A stretch of 63,081 bases of DNA from Deltaproteobacteria bacterium (GCA_025363655.1 JANYDK010000010.1:1-63081), one strand, 5' to 3'. Shown: positions 45,886-54,624, counted from the first letter of the stretch. Notes: generated by a model from the sequence alone, not told the origin. Translations and numbers: made by a program.

Positions 45886-47438
45886 GGCAGGACTTGGTCG
45901 AGCAGATCTTCGGCGGCCGCCAGATCGGGCGGCGCGAGCGCCATGTAGACGCGATTTCCGATCGCCTTCGCGGCCATCTTGTTCTTCGGATTGCCGCCCA
46001 TCGCCTTGGCCGTCTGCTTGGCAGCGTCGGCGGTCTCGTAGACGTAGATGTAGACGCCGCCGTAATCGGCGCCTTTTTGCAGGGTCATCACCCGCACGTC
46101 GATGCCCGCGCTCTTGGTCGACGACGTGGCCACGACCGTCCAGTGCTGCTCTTTCAAGATCTTCTGGATGCGCCTCACCTCGGCGTCGATCGAGTCGCCG
46201 GGCGGGTCGTCGTCGTCTTCGTCGGACTTCTTTTTCTTCTTCTTGTCGTCGGGGTCTTTCTTCGACTTCTGATCTTTCGCTTCGTCGCCGTCGTCGCTCG
46301 AGCTCTTCGACGACTTGTCGCGCTGCTCGCCGCGCACCACGAGCAGGTAGCCGGCGCCGGCACCTCCGGCGACGACGATGGCGATGAGGACGAGCAAAAC
46401 GACGAGCACCGTCTGGTTGCCGCGCGCAGCTGCGTGCACCGCGGGCGCCGCCATCGCGGGACCGCCGATCGGGACGTAGGGGCTGGCCGGACGACCGCTC
46501 ATCGGGCTGGTCATCGGCGCAGCTCCGAGCATCGCCGTCGGCGCCGTGATGCCCGAGGGTCGATCGAGATCACCGCCGACGCCGCGGACGATCGTCTCGA
46601 TGGCGTCGCGCATCTCGGTCGCGCTGGTGAAGCGTCGCGTCGGATCTTTCTGCGTCGCGCGATGGACGATGGCGCCGAGTGGGCTTTGCAACACCGGCGC
46701 CGGCAGTGGCACCGGATCGGGCCCGATTTGCTGGAGGCAGACGTCGGTGGCGGCGCCTTGGAAGATCATCTGGCCGTAGATGGTCTCGGCCATCACCAGG
46801 CCGAGCGCGTAGAGATCGGCCGGCGGCGTCGGCGCGCTGCCGAGGAGAATCTCCGGCGCCATGTAGTGCGGCGTCCCGATGACGTGTCCCGATTGGGTCA
46901 GGCCAGGCGAGGTCGCGGTCGCCGGCGCCTTGGCGATGCCGAAGTCGAGGACCTTCACGAAATCGGTTTCACCCTGGAATTCGCAGAGAAAAATGTTCGC
47001 CGGCTTGATGTCGCGGTGGACGATGCCGTGCGCGTGCGCCTCCATCAGCGCCTTCAACACCTGGAGCGCGATCTTCGCGGTGCGACCGGCTGACATCGGA
47101 CCGCCACGTCGCAACGCCTCGTCGACGGACTCGCCGCGGAGCAGCTCGAAGGCGATGAAGGGCACGCCGTTTTCGGCCTGACCGAAATCGTAGAGACGAA
47201 CGACGTGCGGGTGCTCGAGCCGCTGCGCCAGCTGCGCCTCGCGTTGGAAGCGTACGAGCCCTTCGTCGTTGGCCAGCACCTCGGCGTGCAAGAGCTTGAG
47301 CGCGACCAGTCGACCGAGGTTCAGCTGCGTCGCGCGATAGACGCTGCCGAAGCCGCCCTGACCGATTTGCGCCTCGAGCCGATAGCGACCGGCGACGACG
47401 TCTCCAACGCGCAAGGTCGGCAGCGGCGTGGGCGTCAT
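45882..47438 (-). CDS. Transmembrane Ser/Thr protein kinase
   Basis: 518 residues from MTPTPLPT. Kinase domain about 19-285: glycine loop IGQGGFGSV, Lys48 (VALKLL), HRDIKPAN (141-148), DFG (165-167), HYMAPEI. A Pro/Met/Ala linker, one TM helix (343-368), then a very charged Lys/Asp linker (375-415) and a C-terminal extracytoplasmic domain (about 418-518; EVRRIQKILKEQHWTVV, GADYGGVYIYVYE). It is an active kinase by all visible residues. First of five tightly packed genes that include a protein with two FHA domains, the expected reader of its phosphothreonines. Confidence 0.9.
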   Translation of the reverse strand: MTPTPLPTLRVGDVVAGRYRLEAQIGQGGFGSVYRATQLNLGRLVALKLLHAEVLANDEGLVRFQREAQLAQRLEHPHVVRLYDFGQAENGVPFIAFELLRGESVDEALRRGGPMSAGRTAKIALQVLKALMEAHAHGIVHRDIKPANIFLCEFQGETDFVKVLDFGIAKAPATATSPGLTQSGHVIGTPHYMAPEILLGSAPTPPADLYALGLVMAETIYGQMIFQGAATDVCLQQIGPDPVPLPAPVLQSPLGAIVHRATQKDPTRRFTSATEMRDAIETIVRGVGGDLDRPSGITAPTAMLGAAPMTSPMSGRPASPYVPIGGPAMAAPAVHAAARGNQTVLVVLLVLIAIVVAGGAGAGYLLVVRGEQRDKSSKSSSDDGDEAKDQKSKKDPDDKKKKKKSDEDDDDPPGDSIDAEVRRIQKILKEQHWTVVATSSTKSAGIDVRVMTLQKGADYGGVYIYVYETADAAKQTAKAMGGNPKNKMAAKAIGNRVYMALAPPDLAAAEDLLDQVLP

Positions 47439-47473
47439 CGGATCGCGACCGATATTCTCACACTTCGCACCGG

Positions 47474-47974
47474 CTAGCCGATGATGCAGCGCAGGATCCA
47501 AGCGACGACGCCGCCGGCCGCTGCTGCGCGAAAACCGCGGGAAATCCACCATTCGAGCGAGGCCGACGTCGCCCAGATGGGAGGCGAGAGTGGGGCGACG
47601 TCGACGAGCAGCGCGATCAAGATGCGCTCGGAAGGAGCGGCCGCGCGATATCCCTCGGCGACGGCTTCCGTTCGGAGGGACCCTTCGACGTAGACGAGCA
47701 CTTCGCCGAGCGGGGCCATCGTCCGTGCGCGCGCGCGTAGTTCGTCGCTCGCTTCGAGGGTCACTATTTTACCCTCGATGCTCGCGGACAACATCGGCGT
47801 GTCGCCGCCGTGAATTCGCGCGCGGAGGAAGCCGCGTTCGACGGCGCCCGAGCGCACGCGCGCGAGCGACTCGATCTTCGGTCCAGTCACGCCGACCACG
47901 CGGCCGCCGGGCCTCGCGAACGAGACTGCCACGAGCACGAGGAGCGCGATGAAGCCATACGGCCGGCACGACAT
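47474..47974 (-). CDS. Small two-TM membrane protein, possibly the 3' part of a frameshifted gene
   Basis: 166 residues. TM segments at the N-terminus (YGFIALLVLVAVSF) and C-terminus (about 147-164); a beta-rich region of about 120 residues lies between (GPKIESLARVRSG, EVLVYVEGSL). No family is recognised. The ATG lies inside the upstream reading frame, in the +1 register, and the upstream frame loses all protein-like character exactly from there. The two could be one protein split by a +1 shift, or an overlapping pair. Confidence 0.6.
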   Translation of the reverse strand: MSCRPYGFIALLVLVAVSFARPGGRVVGVTGPKIESLARVRSGAVERGFLRARIHGGDTPMLSASIEGKIVTLEASDELRARARTMAPLGEVLVYVEGSLRTEAVAEGYRAAAPSERILIALLVDVAPLSPPIWATSASLEWWISRGFRAAAAGGVVAWILRCIIG

Positions 47975-48230
47975 TCATTCCGCCGAGCGCGAGGACGGCG
48001 GGGACCGCGTTGATGAACGAGCCGGCGACGAGCCCGACGGCGTTGGTGCCCCCGAGAGCGAAGACGCCGACCGCGACGTTGCCGATGGCGATGAAGCCGC
48101 GCGCGACGTTGCCGATGGCGACGACGCCGAGGACGATGTTGCCGAACGCGAATTGACCGGTGGCGAAGTTGCCGACGGCGAAGCGCTTCGGCGGGCCTCC
48201 CGGTGGAGGCGCCTTCTCGTCACGCGCCAT
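47769..48230 (-). CDS. Decapeptide-repeat membrane protein (3' end probably out of frame)
   Basis: The first 90 residues carry a ten-residue repeat of the type Phe/Val-Ala-x-Gly-Asn-x-Ala-x-Gly-x (FAVGNFATGQ, FAFGNIVLGV, VAIGNVARGF, IAIGNVAVGV), matched by a 30-base DNA periodicity. After GGMNVVPA the frame turns into Arg-rich, non-protein-like sequence until its stop, antisense-like to nothing and out of frame with the next ORF, which has a good TM segment from that point. I infer that the real protein leaves this frame near 47975. It lies six bases downstream of the aldehyde dehydrogenase gene. Confidence 0.55.
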   Translation of the reverse strand: MARDEKAPPPGGPPKRFAVGNFATGQFAFGNIVLGVVAIGNVARGFIAIGNVAVGVFALGGTNAVGLVAGSFINAVPAVLALGGMNVVPAVWLHRAPRARGSLVREARRPRGRRDWTEDRVARARALGRRRTRLPPRANSRRRHADVVREHRG

Positions 48231-48236
48231 GCGCGC

Positions 48237-49940
48237 TCAGCCCTTGATCGCCGTCATCGCCACGCTGAAGAGCTTCCCCCAACCGGGGTTCGATTCGAAG
48301 CGCGCGAGCTTGCGTCCGAGGTCGGCGAGGGTCTTGTGATCGGCGAACCAGGCCGGCGTCGGCTTGATCACGAACGGCGCGCGAACGACTGATTTTTCCG
48401 GGTGATCGAAGAGGTAGGCGTTGTGCACGACTCCCGCTCCGGACTGGATGTCGGCCTTTGGGTGACCGGGGAAGGCGCCCCACGTCGTCACCACCAAGCC
48501 ATAGATGAGACCCGGCCAGACGTTGACGCCGATGCCACCGAAGCGGAGCGCGGCGATCAATGCGTCGAGCGCGTCGCGGTTCTCTTTCTCGGTCTTCGGG
48601 TGAATGAGCATGCAGGTCGAGAGCGTGCCCCAGCAGGTGTCGTTGGCGAACTTGGTCGCTTGGGCGAGGAAGTCGGCAGCGTTGGTGCACGGCAGCGCGA
48701 CTTGGGCGAGCACGCCGCAGAAGGCCTCGTTGCGCAGCGCGTACTCTTCGGCGTCGGGCTTGACGTCGGGGATGATCGTCCAAGGAACGACGTCCGTCGT
48801 CTTGTCGGCGAGAGCCTTCGCCTGCGGGTAGTGATCGACGAAGGCCTGGTAGCGCTGCTGCGCGCCCGGGTAGTAGGCCTTGCGTGGCGGCGTCGCGCGG
48901 AGCGTCTCTTCGACCTTGGCGAGGAACGTCTCGCGCTGCGGCCAACCCTCGGCGGTGACCAGCACCTTGGCGGCGTTGCAGTTGAAGCTGCCGTTCTGCG
49001 CGACCATCGCCGCGACGTGGCGGGCCTGGAAATTCAGCTCCGATTCGCTCCACTCGCCGGGGACGACGAGCACCGGCGTGACGCAGCCGAGCTCGGCGGT
49101 GAAGCGTCGCGTGTTGATCGGATCGTTCGCCGCCTTGCGACGCTTCTGCTCTTCCGGATCGCTTCCCCAGACGATGGCGTCGTAGGTGCGATCGGAGCCG
49201 GTGACGTGGAGGGTGTCGACCTGCGCGTGCTTCGCGAGGTGTGCACCGACCTCGGCACCGCCGTAGACGATGGCGAGGAACCCGGCGTCGATCAGCGGCG
49301 CGAAGGCTTTTTCCAGGTGCGGGCCGACGTCGGCGTTCACCGGGTTCATCTTGAGTACGCACACTTCGTCTTCGGCGAAGAGCTTGTAGAGCACGTCCAT
49401 CGGCGGAATCGACGAGACGTTGCCGGCGCCGAGGACGAGCGCGACCTTGCCCTTGGCCTTCGGATCACGCTCCCGGTAGATCGCGCCTTGGGTCGGCGGC
49501 TTGCCCTTTTCGATCCAGACCTCGGCGGTGATGCCGCCCATCATCAGCTTGTCCTGCAGCGACGCAGGGAAGACGCGGGCCACGACCTGGCCGTCGGGGC
49601 GCGTCTTCAAGGCCGGCGGCGGCGGCTGACCATTCGCCTCGAGTGCGGCGATGAAGAGGCGGATGTTGCGGATGGTGGTCACCGGTCCGGCAAGCCACTC
49701 CTCGCCCTCGAGCGGATCGCCCGGCGCCACGCCCTTGCGCTTGCTCCCGTCACGAACCCAATCTTCGGCGACGGTGCCGACGCCGCGCAGGCACGCGTTC
49801 AGGAGCTCGACGCGACGTCCGATCGAGACGTCGAGCCAGAGATCTTTCTTCGCGGCGACGCGGGCGACCGCGGCATCGACGTCGGCGATCGAGGTCGGAG
49901 GGATGACGGGGGGCGGCTCGGGGAACGCGGGAGAGGTCAT
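48237..49940 (-). CDS. Aldehyde dehydrogenase family protein
   Basis: 567 residues from MTSPAFPE, longer than the usual 480-500. Recognisable ALDH segments: KVALVLGAGNVSSIPPMDVLYK (in the cofactor-binding region, read here only in outline), ELGCVTPVLVV, NGSFNCNAAKVLV with the probable catalytic Cys, and GTLSTCMLIHP. The conserved Glu of the ELGG motif is present in TAELGC. The substrate is unknown; the family acts on aliphatic or aromatic aldehydes or acyl intermediates. It may be the start of the unit leading into the kinase operon, since only six bases separate it from the next gene. Confidence 0.85.
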   Translation of the reverse strand: MTSPAFPEPPPVIPPTSIADVDAAVARVAAKKDLWLDVSIGRRVELLNACLRGVGTVAEDWVRDGSKRKGVAPGDPLEGEEWLAGPVTTIRNIRLFIAALEANGQPPPPALKTRPDGQVVARVFPASLQDKLMMGGITAEVWIEKGKPPTQGAIYRERDPKAKGKVALVLGAGNVSSIPPMDVLYKLFAEDEVCVLKMNPVNADVGPHLEKAFAPLIDAGFLAIVYGGAEVGAHLAKHAQVDTLHVTGSDRTYDAIVWGSDPEEQKRRKAANDPINTRRFTAELGCVTPVLVVPGEWSESELNFQARHVAAMVAQNGSFNCNAAKVLVTAEGWPQRETFLAKVEETLRATPPRKAYYPGAQQRYQAFVDHYPQAKALADKTTDVVPWTIIPDVKPDAEEYALRNEAFCGVLAQVALPCTNAADFLAQATKFANDTCWGTLSTCMLIHPKTEKENRDALDALIAALRFGGIGVNVWPGLIYGLVVTTWGAFPGHPKADIQSGAGVVHNAYLFDHPEKSVVRAPFVIKPTPAWFADHKTLADLGRKLARFESNPGWGKLFSVAMTAIKG

Positions 49941-50014
49941 GGAGGAGAGAGCGTCCGTCGCATGGAGGCGGCCGGCAAGTGGCGCTCGTTTCTGCCGTCC
50001 GCCAGTCCCCACCC

Positions 50015-52171
50015 CTACAATGCGCTCGCCAGCTCCGCTGCCGTCGGCCTCGCGGTCGGATCGAGATCGAGACAGCGCGCGAGGAGCGTCAGCACCGCGT
50101 TCGGCAGCGCGCCCTCGGGGAACGAAGGCCGTTCGACCGGACGTCCCGCGAGCGCCTCGAGCACGGGCGGCACCTCGAACGCGCGCTTTCCGGTGATCAG
50201 CTGGTAGGCGATGACGCCGAAGCTCCAGAGATCGGACGAAGGCTCCGCGCTCTTCCCACCGAGGCCGAGCTCGGGCGCCATGTAGAGCGGCGTACCGATC
50301 AGATCGCCCGTGCCGGTGAGCGCGGTGTTCTGTTCGGTGGCCCCACTCTGCGCCGGCGTCTTCGAGCCCGCGCCCACTTGCGCGAGCGTAGAACCGTGCG
50401 GATCGGCGCCGAGCCGCGCGATCCCGAAATCGGCTATTTTTGCGACTCCTCCGCCGGTGATGAGCACGTTTCCCGGCTTCAGATCGCGATGGACCACGCC
50501 GCGTGCGTGGAGCGCTGCGAGCCCGCGCGCGACTTGTCCGAGCACCGTCCGCGCCCAGGTCGCATCGCCGTAGCGCCGTTGGTGCTCGACGAGCGGCCCA
50601 CCTTCGACCAGCTCCATCACCAAGAAGAGCGAACCGGTCTCGGAGACATCGACGTCGACGATCGACACCAGGTTCTCGTGCGACACCTGGGCGGCGACCT
50701 GCGCCTCGCGCGCGAGCCTTGCCAACGCCACGCCGGTGGTCGCCGAGGTCAGCACTTTGAGCGCGAAGTGCTTGCCGTCGGTGAGGCGCTCGACCTCCAC
50801 CACCGCGCCCATCCCGCCTTCGCCGAGACGCCGGACGACGCGATATCGACCGTGAATTTCCGTGCCCGCGGTGATCGTCGTCGGACGCTCGGGCACCGCG
50901 CCGATTCGTGCCAACGCCGTCGCCAGTTGCTGCGAGCGCTCGGCGATTTGCCGTCGCAGCTCGTCGCTCAAGAGCGCGTTCTCGCGGGCGCTCGCCTGCA
51001 GTGAATCGACGCGCCCCGCCAGCTCGACGTTGAGCGCGTCGGCGTGCTTCAGCGATCGGATGTGATCACGCCCCAGCACCGTCGCCTGCACGATCGCGAA
51101 GATGCCGAGCCCGAGCGCACCGGTGTGTGCGCCGCCGAGGATCTCGCCAGCGCCGTTGCCGTAGAACGCATCGGTGGGAAAACTAGCGGCGACGAAGCCC
51201 CAGCCGACCAGGAGCGCGGCGGCGCCGAAGCGATCGCGACCTTGTCGATAGAGCTTCCAAAGGAGCACCAGTTGGTAGGGGACGATGCCCACCGAGACGA
51301 GGTTGGCGACGCCGATCGGCGCATCGCCGAGTTGCAGCTGTCGCGAGAGCAGGGTCCGCGAGAGCAGCATCAGCACCATCGCGACCGCGACCAGGGGGGG
51401 AATGACCACTCGGAAAATCGCGTGCGGGCGCGGGAGCGCGAAATAGGCGTGCACGAAGTAGACGCTGAGCAACGTGGTGGCAGCGACGAAGAAGGGCGAC
51501 AGCGAGTCGCCGAGGCCGACGATTTGCGGCACTCCGAGTCGCTCGAGGACGTAGTACGCGCCGCCCATCCCCTGCAGCGCCGACCAGAGGTGAATCGGCC
51601 GACTGCGATCGAAGAAGTAGAGGACGAGATAGGTGAAGCCGATCATCGCGAGGACGGCGAGGGTCGCGAACGTCGCCGTGTCGTTGATCGCGTGGACGAA
51701 GCGGAACGTGCGATCGCCTCCCAACGTGTCGCTCAGCCGCGGCACCGTCTCGATCCAAGTCCCGCGCCGCGCTCGCAGCTCGACCCGAAGCGTCACGCGC
51801 ACCGGCGACGCTCTCGTCAGGCGCGCCTCCAGACGAAACGCGTGGGTCGTCTGCGAAGGAAGGCCGGGGACGACGTTCCAATCGAGCGCGGTCGCGACCT
51901 CTCCGTCGACGATCAGCGTCGTCGCCGACTCGAGATCGGCGATCGCCAGCGTGAGCGGTTTCCCTCGCCAATTCTCGGGGATCGTGACGTCGGTGTGCAG
52001 CTCGTAGCCGCTCGCTCCCTTCGGAAGGATCGCATCGACCTTGCCTGGGAGCGTGATCGTGACCCCTGCTGGATCGGCGGTCGCCAACGTCCAGGTGCGC
52101 AGCTCGACCGTCTCGTCGGTGTGGCAGCCTCCGAGGATCAGCGCGAAGAGCGCGAGGACGATCGCGAACAC
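50015..52171 (-). CDS. Sensor kinase fusion: periplasmic domain, 7 TM helices, Ser/Thr kinase
   Basis: 718 residues from GTG 52171; GTG 52228, overlapping the upstream gene, would add a basic N-terminus. A lipobox-like LILGGC (Cys16) precedes a beta-sandwich (about 20-160) resembling 7TMR-DISM extracellular domains. Seven TM helices follow (about 167-365), then a coiled coil (370-422) and a Hanks kinase: EGGMGAVV loop, Lys472, HRDLKPGN (561-568), DFG (581-583), LYMAPE. The 7TM-DISM module usually drives histidine kinases or cyclases; linked to a Ser/Thr kinase it is uncommon. Ligands of DISM domains are often carbohydrates. Confidence 0.87.
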   Translation of the reverse strand: MFAIVLALFALILGGCHTDETVELRTWTLATADPAGVTITLPGKVDAILPKGASGYELHTDVTIPENWRGKPLTLAIADLESATTLIVDGEVATALDWNVVPGLPSQTTHAFRLEARLTRASPVRVTLRVELRARRGTWIETVPRLSDTLGGDRTFRFVHAINDTATFATLAVLAMIGFTYLVLYFFDRSRPIHLWSALQGMGGAYYVLERLGVPQIVGLGDSLSPFFVAATTLLSVYFVHAYFALPRPHAIFRVVIPPLVAVAMVLMLLSRTLLSRQLQLGDAPIGVANLVSVGIVPYQLVLLWKLYRQGRDRFGAAALLVGWGFVAASFPTDAFYGNGAGEILGGAHTGALGLGIFAIVQATVLGRDHIRSLKHADALNVELAGRVDSLQASARENALLSDELRRQIAERSQQLATALARIGAVPERPTTITAGTEIHGRYRVVRRLGEGGMGAVVEVERLTDGKHFALKVLTSATTGVALARLAREAQVAAQVSHENLVSIVDVDVSETGSLFLVMELVEGGPLVEHQRRYGDATWARTVLGQVARGLAALHARGVVHRDLKPGNVLITGGGVAKIADFGIARLGADPHGSTLAQVGAGSKTPAQSGATEQNTALTGTGDLIGTPLYMAPELGLGGKSAEPSSDLWSFGVIAYQLITGKRAFEVPPVLEALAGRPVERPSFPEGALPNAVLTLLARCLDLDPTARPTAAELASAL

Positions 52172-52202
52172 CGCCTCGATCGCGCGGTGGCCTCGCCGGA
52201 GC

Positions 52203-52928
52203 TCAGCCGCAACCGCCGCAGCCGCCACCACCGCACCCGCCGCCGCCACATGCGCCGCCGCCGCACGCGCCCTTGCCGCATCCTCCGCCGCCGCACCCGC
52301 CACCGAGCGGTTCGTCGGCGGCATCTTCCACGCGGGCGGGAGCTGGGCCCTTGCGACGCTTGGCGCCCGTGCGTTCGACGCGATCGACGACCACTGCCTT
52401 GGTCGGCACGTCGCGATCGTGGATGACGATGACGTCTTCGCCGGGCCGCAGACCTTTGCGCGCGAGCGGAGCGCCGACGACCTTGGCGGTGACTCGCGTC
52501 TCGCCGACCATGAACTCGACGACCGTCAGATGGTTGCGCTGTCCGGGGCCCGCCGGCTCGACGTCGATGACGCGCGCGACGGCTTCGGCGCCGAAGCGGA
52601 AGGTGTGCTCGCCTGCGCGCTCGTTGGCGTGCTCGACCCGACGCCAAATCGGCCAACCGATGAGCACGGCGACGGCGATGAAGGTGCTGAGCTTCCAATA
52701 GCCAGCGAGCGCGATGGGGACGCCGAACGTTCCCACCGCGATCAGCGCGGTCGCCCAGGGAAAGGCGGCCATCGCCTTCGCCGGAAGACCGACCTTCTTG
52801 CGCATCTCTGCCGTCAGCTCACGCGGCTTCGGCGGCTTCGGAGCTGCGCGTTCGAGCCGTTGGACGTTCGAGGGCTCGAGCGCTTCACGCGTCAGGTCGT
52901 CGGTCGTCGAGCTCGGGACGGCGGCCAT
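52203..52928 (-). CDS. Membrane protein with Gly/Cys-rich C-terminal tail
   Basis: 241 residues. Two TM helices at about 57-75 and 79-95, then a beta-rich domain (about 105-190; FRFGAEAVARVIDVEPAG, GEDVIVIHD). The last 33 residues consist almost only of Gly and Cys, with seven Cys spaced by four to five residues plus one Lys and two Ala. Such tails could bind metal or an Fe-S centre, or crosslink. The stop lies 31 bases before the preferred start of the sensor kinase gene, which suggests cotranscription. Confidence 0.72.
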   Translation of the reverse strand: MAAVPSSTTDDLTREALEPSNVQRLERAAPKPPKPRELTAEMRKKVGLPAKAMAAFPWATALIAVGTFGVPIALAGYWKLSTFIAVAVLIGWPIWRRVEHANERAGEHTFRFGAEAVARVIDVEPAGPGQRNHLTVVEFMVGETRVTAKVVGAPLARKGLRPGEDVIVIHDRDVPTKAVVVDRVERTGAKRRKGPAPARVEDAADEPLGGGCGGGGCGKGACGGGACGGGGCGGGGCGGCG

Positions 52929-53058
52929 CTACCGATTGTGTAGCACGGGACAGCGTCCTCGGGGACACGCACCCGTCCTCGCCGCCGCCCACGCTGCCGC
53001 CCACACAGCCATTAAACTCTAGAAATTCGTCCGATTTTGCGATGGTCCGTCGCTTGCG

Positions 53059-54204
53059 ATGGCTCGGCACATGCCCCCACACTCCTCGCGCCCCCGGTCG
53101 TCCTCGCTCCTTGGTTCGGTCACTGGCGCCGCCGCGATCGCCACCCTCGTGGTTGGAATGACGCTTGGAGTCGGCTGCGAAGGCGCAGGCGGGACGCACG
53201 TGCGCGCAGTGGGAGACGAAGCGGCCATCCCGTCCGCTTCGGCTTCGCTGGCCGTCCCGACGACGCCGCACGCGGAGCTGACGCATGCATCGACGTTGCC
53301 GTTCGCCTTCGTCGACGGAGCGGGCGGCGAGCTGGTCGTCCTCCTCGGTCAAGACGGCAGCGACGTTTGGGCGAGCGGCGAGCCGCGCCTCGTCGAAGAA
53401 GGCGCCATCTTCGTCGCCCGCCGCGACATCGACATGACCAAGCTCCCCGCGCAGTACGCAGGCTTCGTCGGTTCGAAGATGATCCTCGGCGGTCCGAGCG
53501 GCGACGTCTGCGAAGCGACCGGCGACAGCCTCAGCATGATCGTGCGCGCAGATCCGCGCTACGAAACGCGCCAAGACTGGGAGGGCACGGTCGAAGGTGC
53601 GACGCACGCGCCGACGCCGAAGGCTGAAATTGCGCAGGAAGTCTGGGGCATGGAGACCGCCTACGTCGTGATGCACGTGAAGCCGCTCACCGGCTCGTGT
53701 GCAGGGGCGACGTGGGCGCATGGCGCGTCGGCGTCTTCACGTTCGATCGCCCCAGCCATCACGGCTGATCCAGTCCTCACCTCCGATGCACTCGCCTACG
53801 TGCACAAGCTCCCGAGCTTCGTCGCCGCCGAAAAAGAGTACCGGACGACGGGTGAGCTGCCGCGCGCGAAGAGCTGGGATCTCGCCTCGTATTCGACGTC
53901 GACGATCTCGGCCTTCACCACCTCGGTGGGCGTTCGTTACGTCTGGGTGTCGATGCAGTCGGGCGAAGGGTGCGGCGGTTTCAACGCCGGAATCGGCGTG
54001 CTCCTTCGCCAAGACTCGGCCTCGCCGGGCGGCTTTCGCGTCGTCCACGAGCAGGAAGGCGGCGTCACGCATCCGATCACCGCGCTCCTCGACGAGGGCG
54101 CCGGGATGCCGACGTTGCTCTTCGATCAGGCAGCCCTCCGCGCGGAGAACGAGACCTATCGATTCGACTCGATCGAAGTCTACTCGCACGACTGCCCCTG
54201 TTGA
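53059..54204 (+). CDS. Lipoprotein, function unknown
   Basis: 381 residues. Long basic N-terminus, hydrophobic core and a Cys at residue 40 (LGVGC) as probable lipid site. A Ser/Ala/Val linker leads to a globular domain with several Cys (DVCEATG, GSCAGATW, GEGCGGF, DCPC at the very end) that suggest disulfides. Strands such as VRYVWVSMQSGEGCGGFNAGIGVLL in outline are reminiscent of propeller or lipocalin folds, but I recognise no family. Transcribed divergently from the Gly/Cys membrane protein. Confidence 0.68.
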   Translation: MARHMPPHSSRPRSSSLLGSVTGAAAIATLVVGMTLGVGCEGAGGTHVRAVGDEAAIPSASASLAVPTTPHAELTHASTLPFAFVDGAGGELVVLLGQDGSDVWASGEPRLVEEGAIFVARRDIDMTKLPAQYAGFVGSKMILGGPSGDVCEATGDSLSMIVRADPRYETRQDWEGTVEGATHAPTPKAEIAQEVWGMETAYVVMHVKPLTGSCAGATWAHGASASSRSIAPAITADPVLTSDALAYVHKLPSFVAAEKEYRTTGELPRAKSWDLASYSTSTISAFTTSVGVRYVWVSMQSGEGCGGFNAGIGVLLRQDSASPGGFRVVHEQEGGVTHPITALLDEGAGMPTLLFDQAALRAENETYRFDSIEVYSHDCPC

Positions 54205-54237
54205 ACGGCGCCCTTCGCCGTGTCATCCGAGCGGGCG

Positions 54238-54624
54238 ATGAAGCACGTCGTTCTCCCCATCCTCGTCGTCGGCGTCCTTCCCTTCCTCCTCACGCTCGCG
54301 AGCAAGGCGAAGGGCTTCACGCCGGCCGACAACCAGCAGACGCGCGTCTGGCAGTCGCAGCTCACCGGATGGCGTCAGCGCGCCTTCTGGGCGCACCAGA
54401 ACGGGTTCGAAGCGTTCCCGCTCTTCGCCGCGCTGGTCGTCTGCGCCTACCTCGGACAGCCGGCTAGCCACGTCGCGGCGCTCGCCGCCTGGTCGTACGT
54501 CGGCCTACGCCTCCTCTATTCGGCGTGCTACCTCGCCGACATCGGGCGCGTGCGATCGTTCGTCTGGCTATCGAGTCATGCCGCGCAAGTCGTGCTGGTG
54601 CTCGTCGCGCTCTCGGTCGTGTGA
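54238..54624 (+). CDS. MAPEG-family membrane protein
   Basis: 128 residues from MKHVVLP; a GTG 18 bases upstream is also in frame. Four TM helices, with the MAPEG pattern RAFWAHQNGFEAFPLFAA, where the Asn/Glu segment corresponds to the conserved region that contacts glutathione in eukaryotic relatives, and YVGLRLLYSACYLADI. Bacterial members are usually orphan membrane proteins of eicosanoid/glutathione-like metabolism, mostly uncharacterised. Its last 57 bases overlap the convergent GNAT gene. Confidence 0.85.
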   Translation: MKHVVLPILVVGVLPFLLTLASKAKGFTPADNQQTRVWQSQLTGWRQRAFWAHQNGFEAFPLFAALVVCAYLGQPASHVAALAAWSYVGLRLLYSACYLADIGRVRSFVWLSSHAAQVVLVLVALSVV

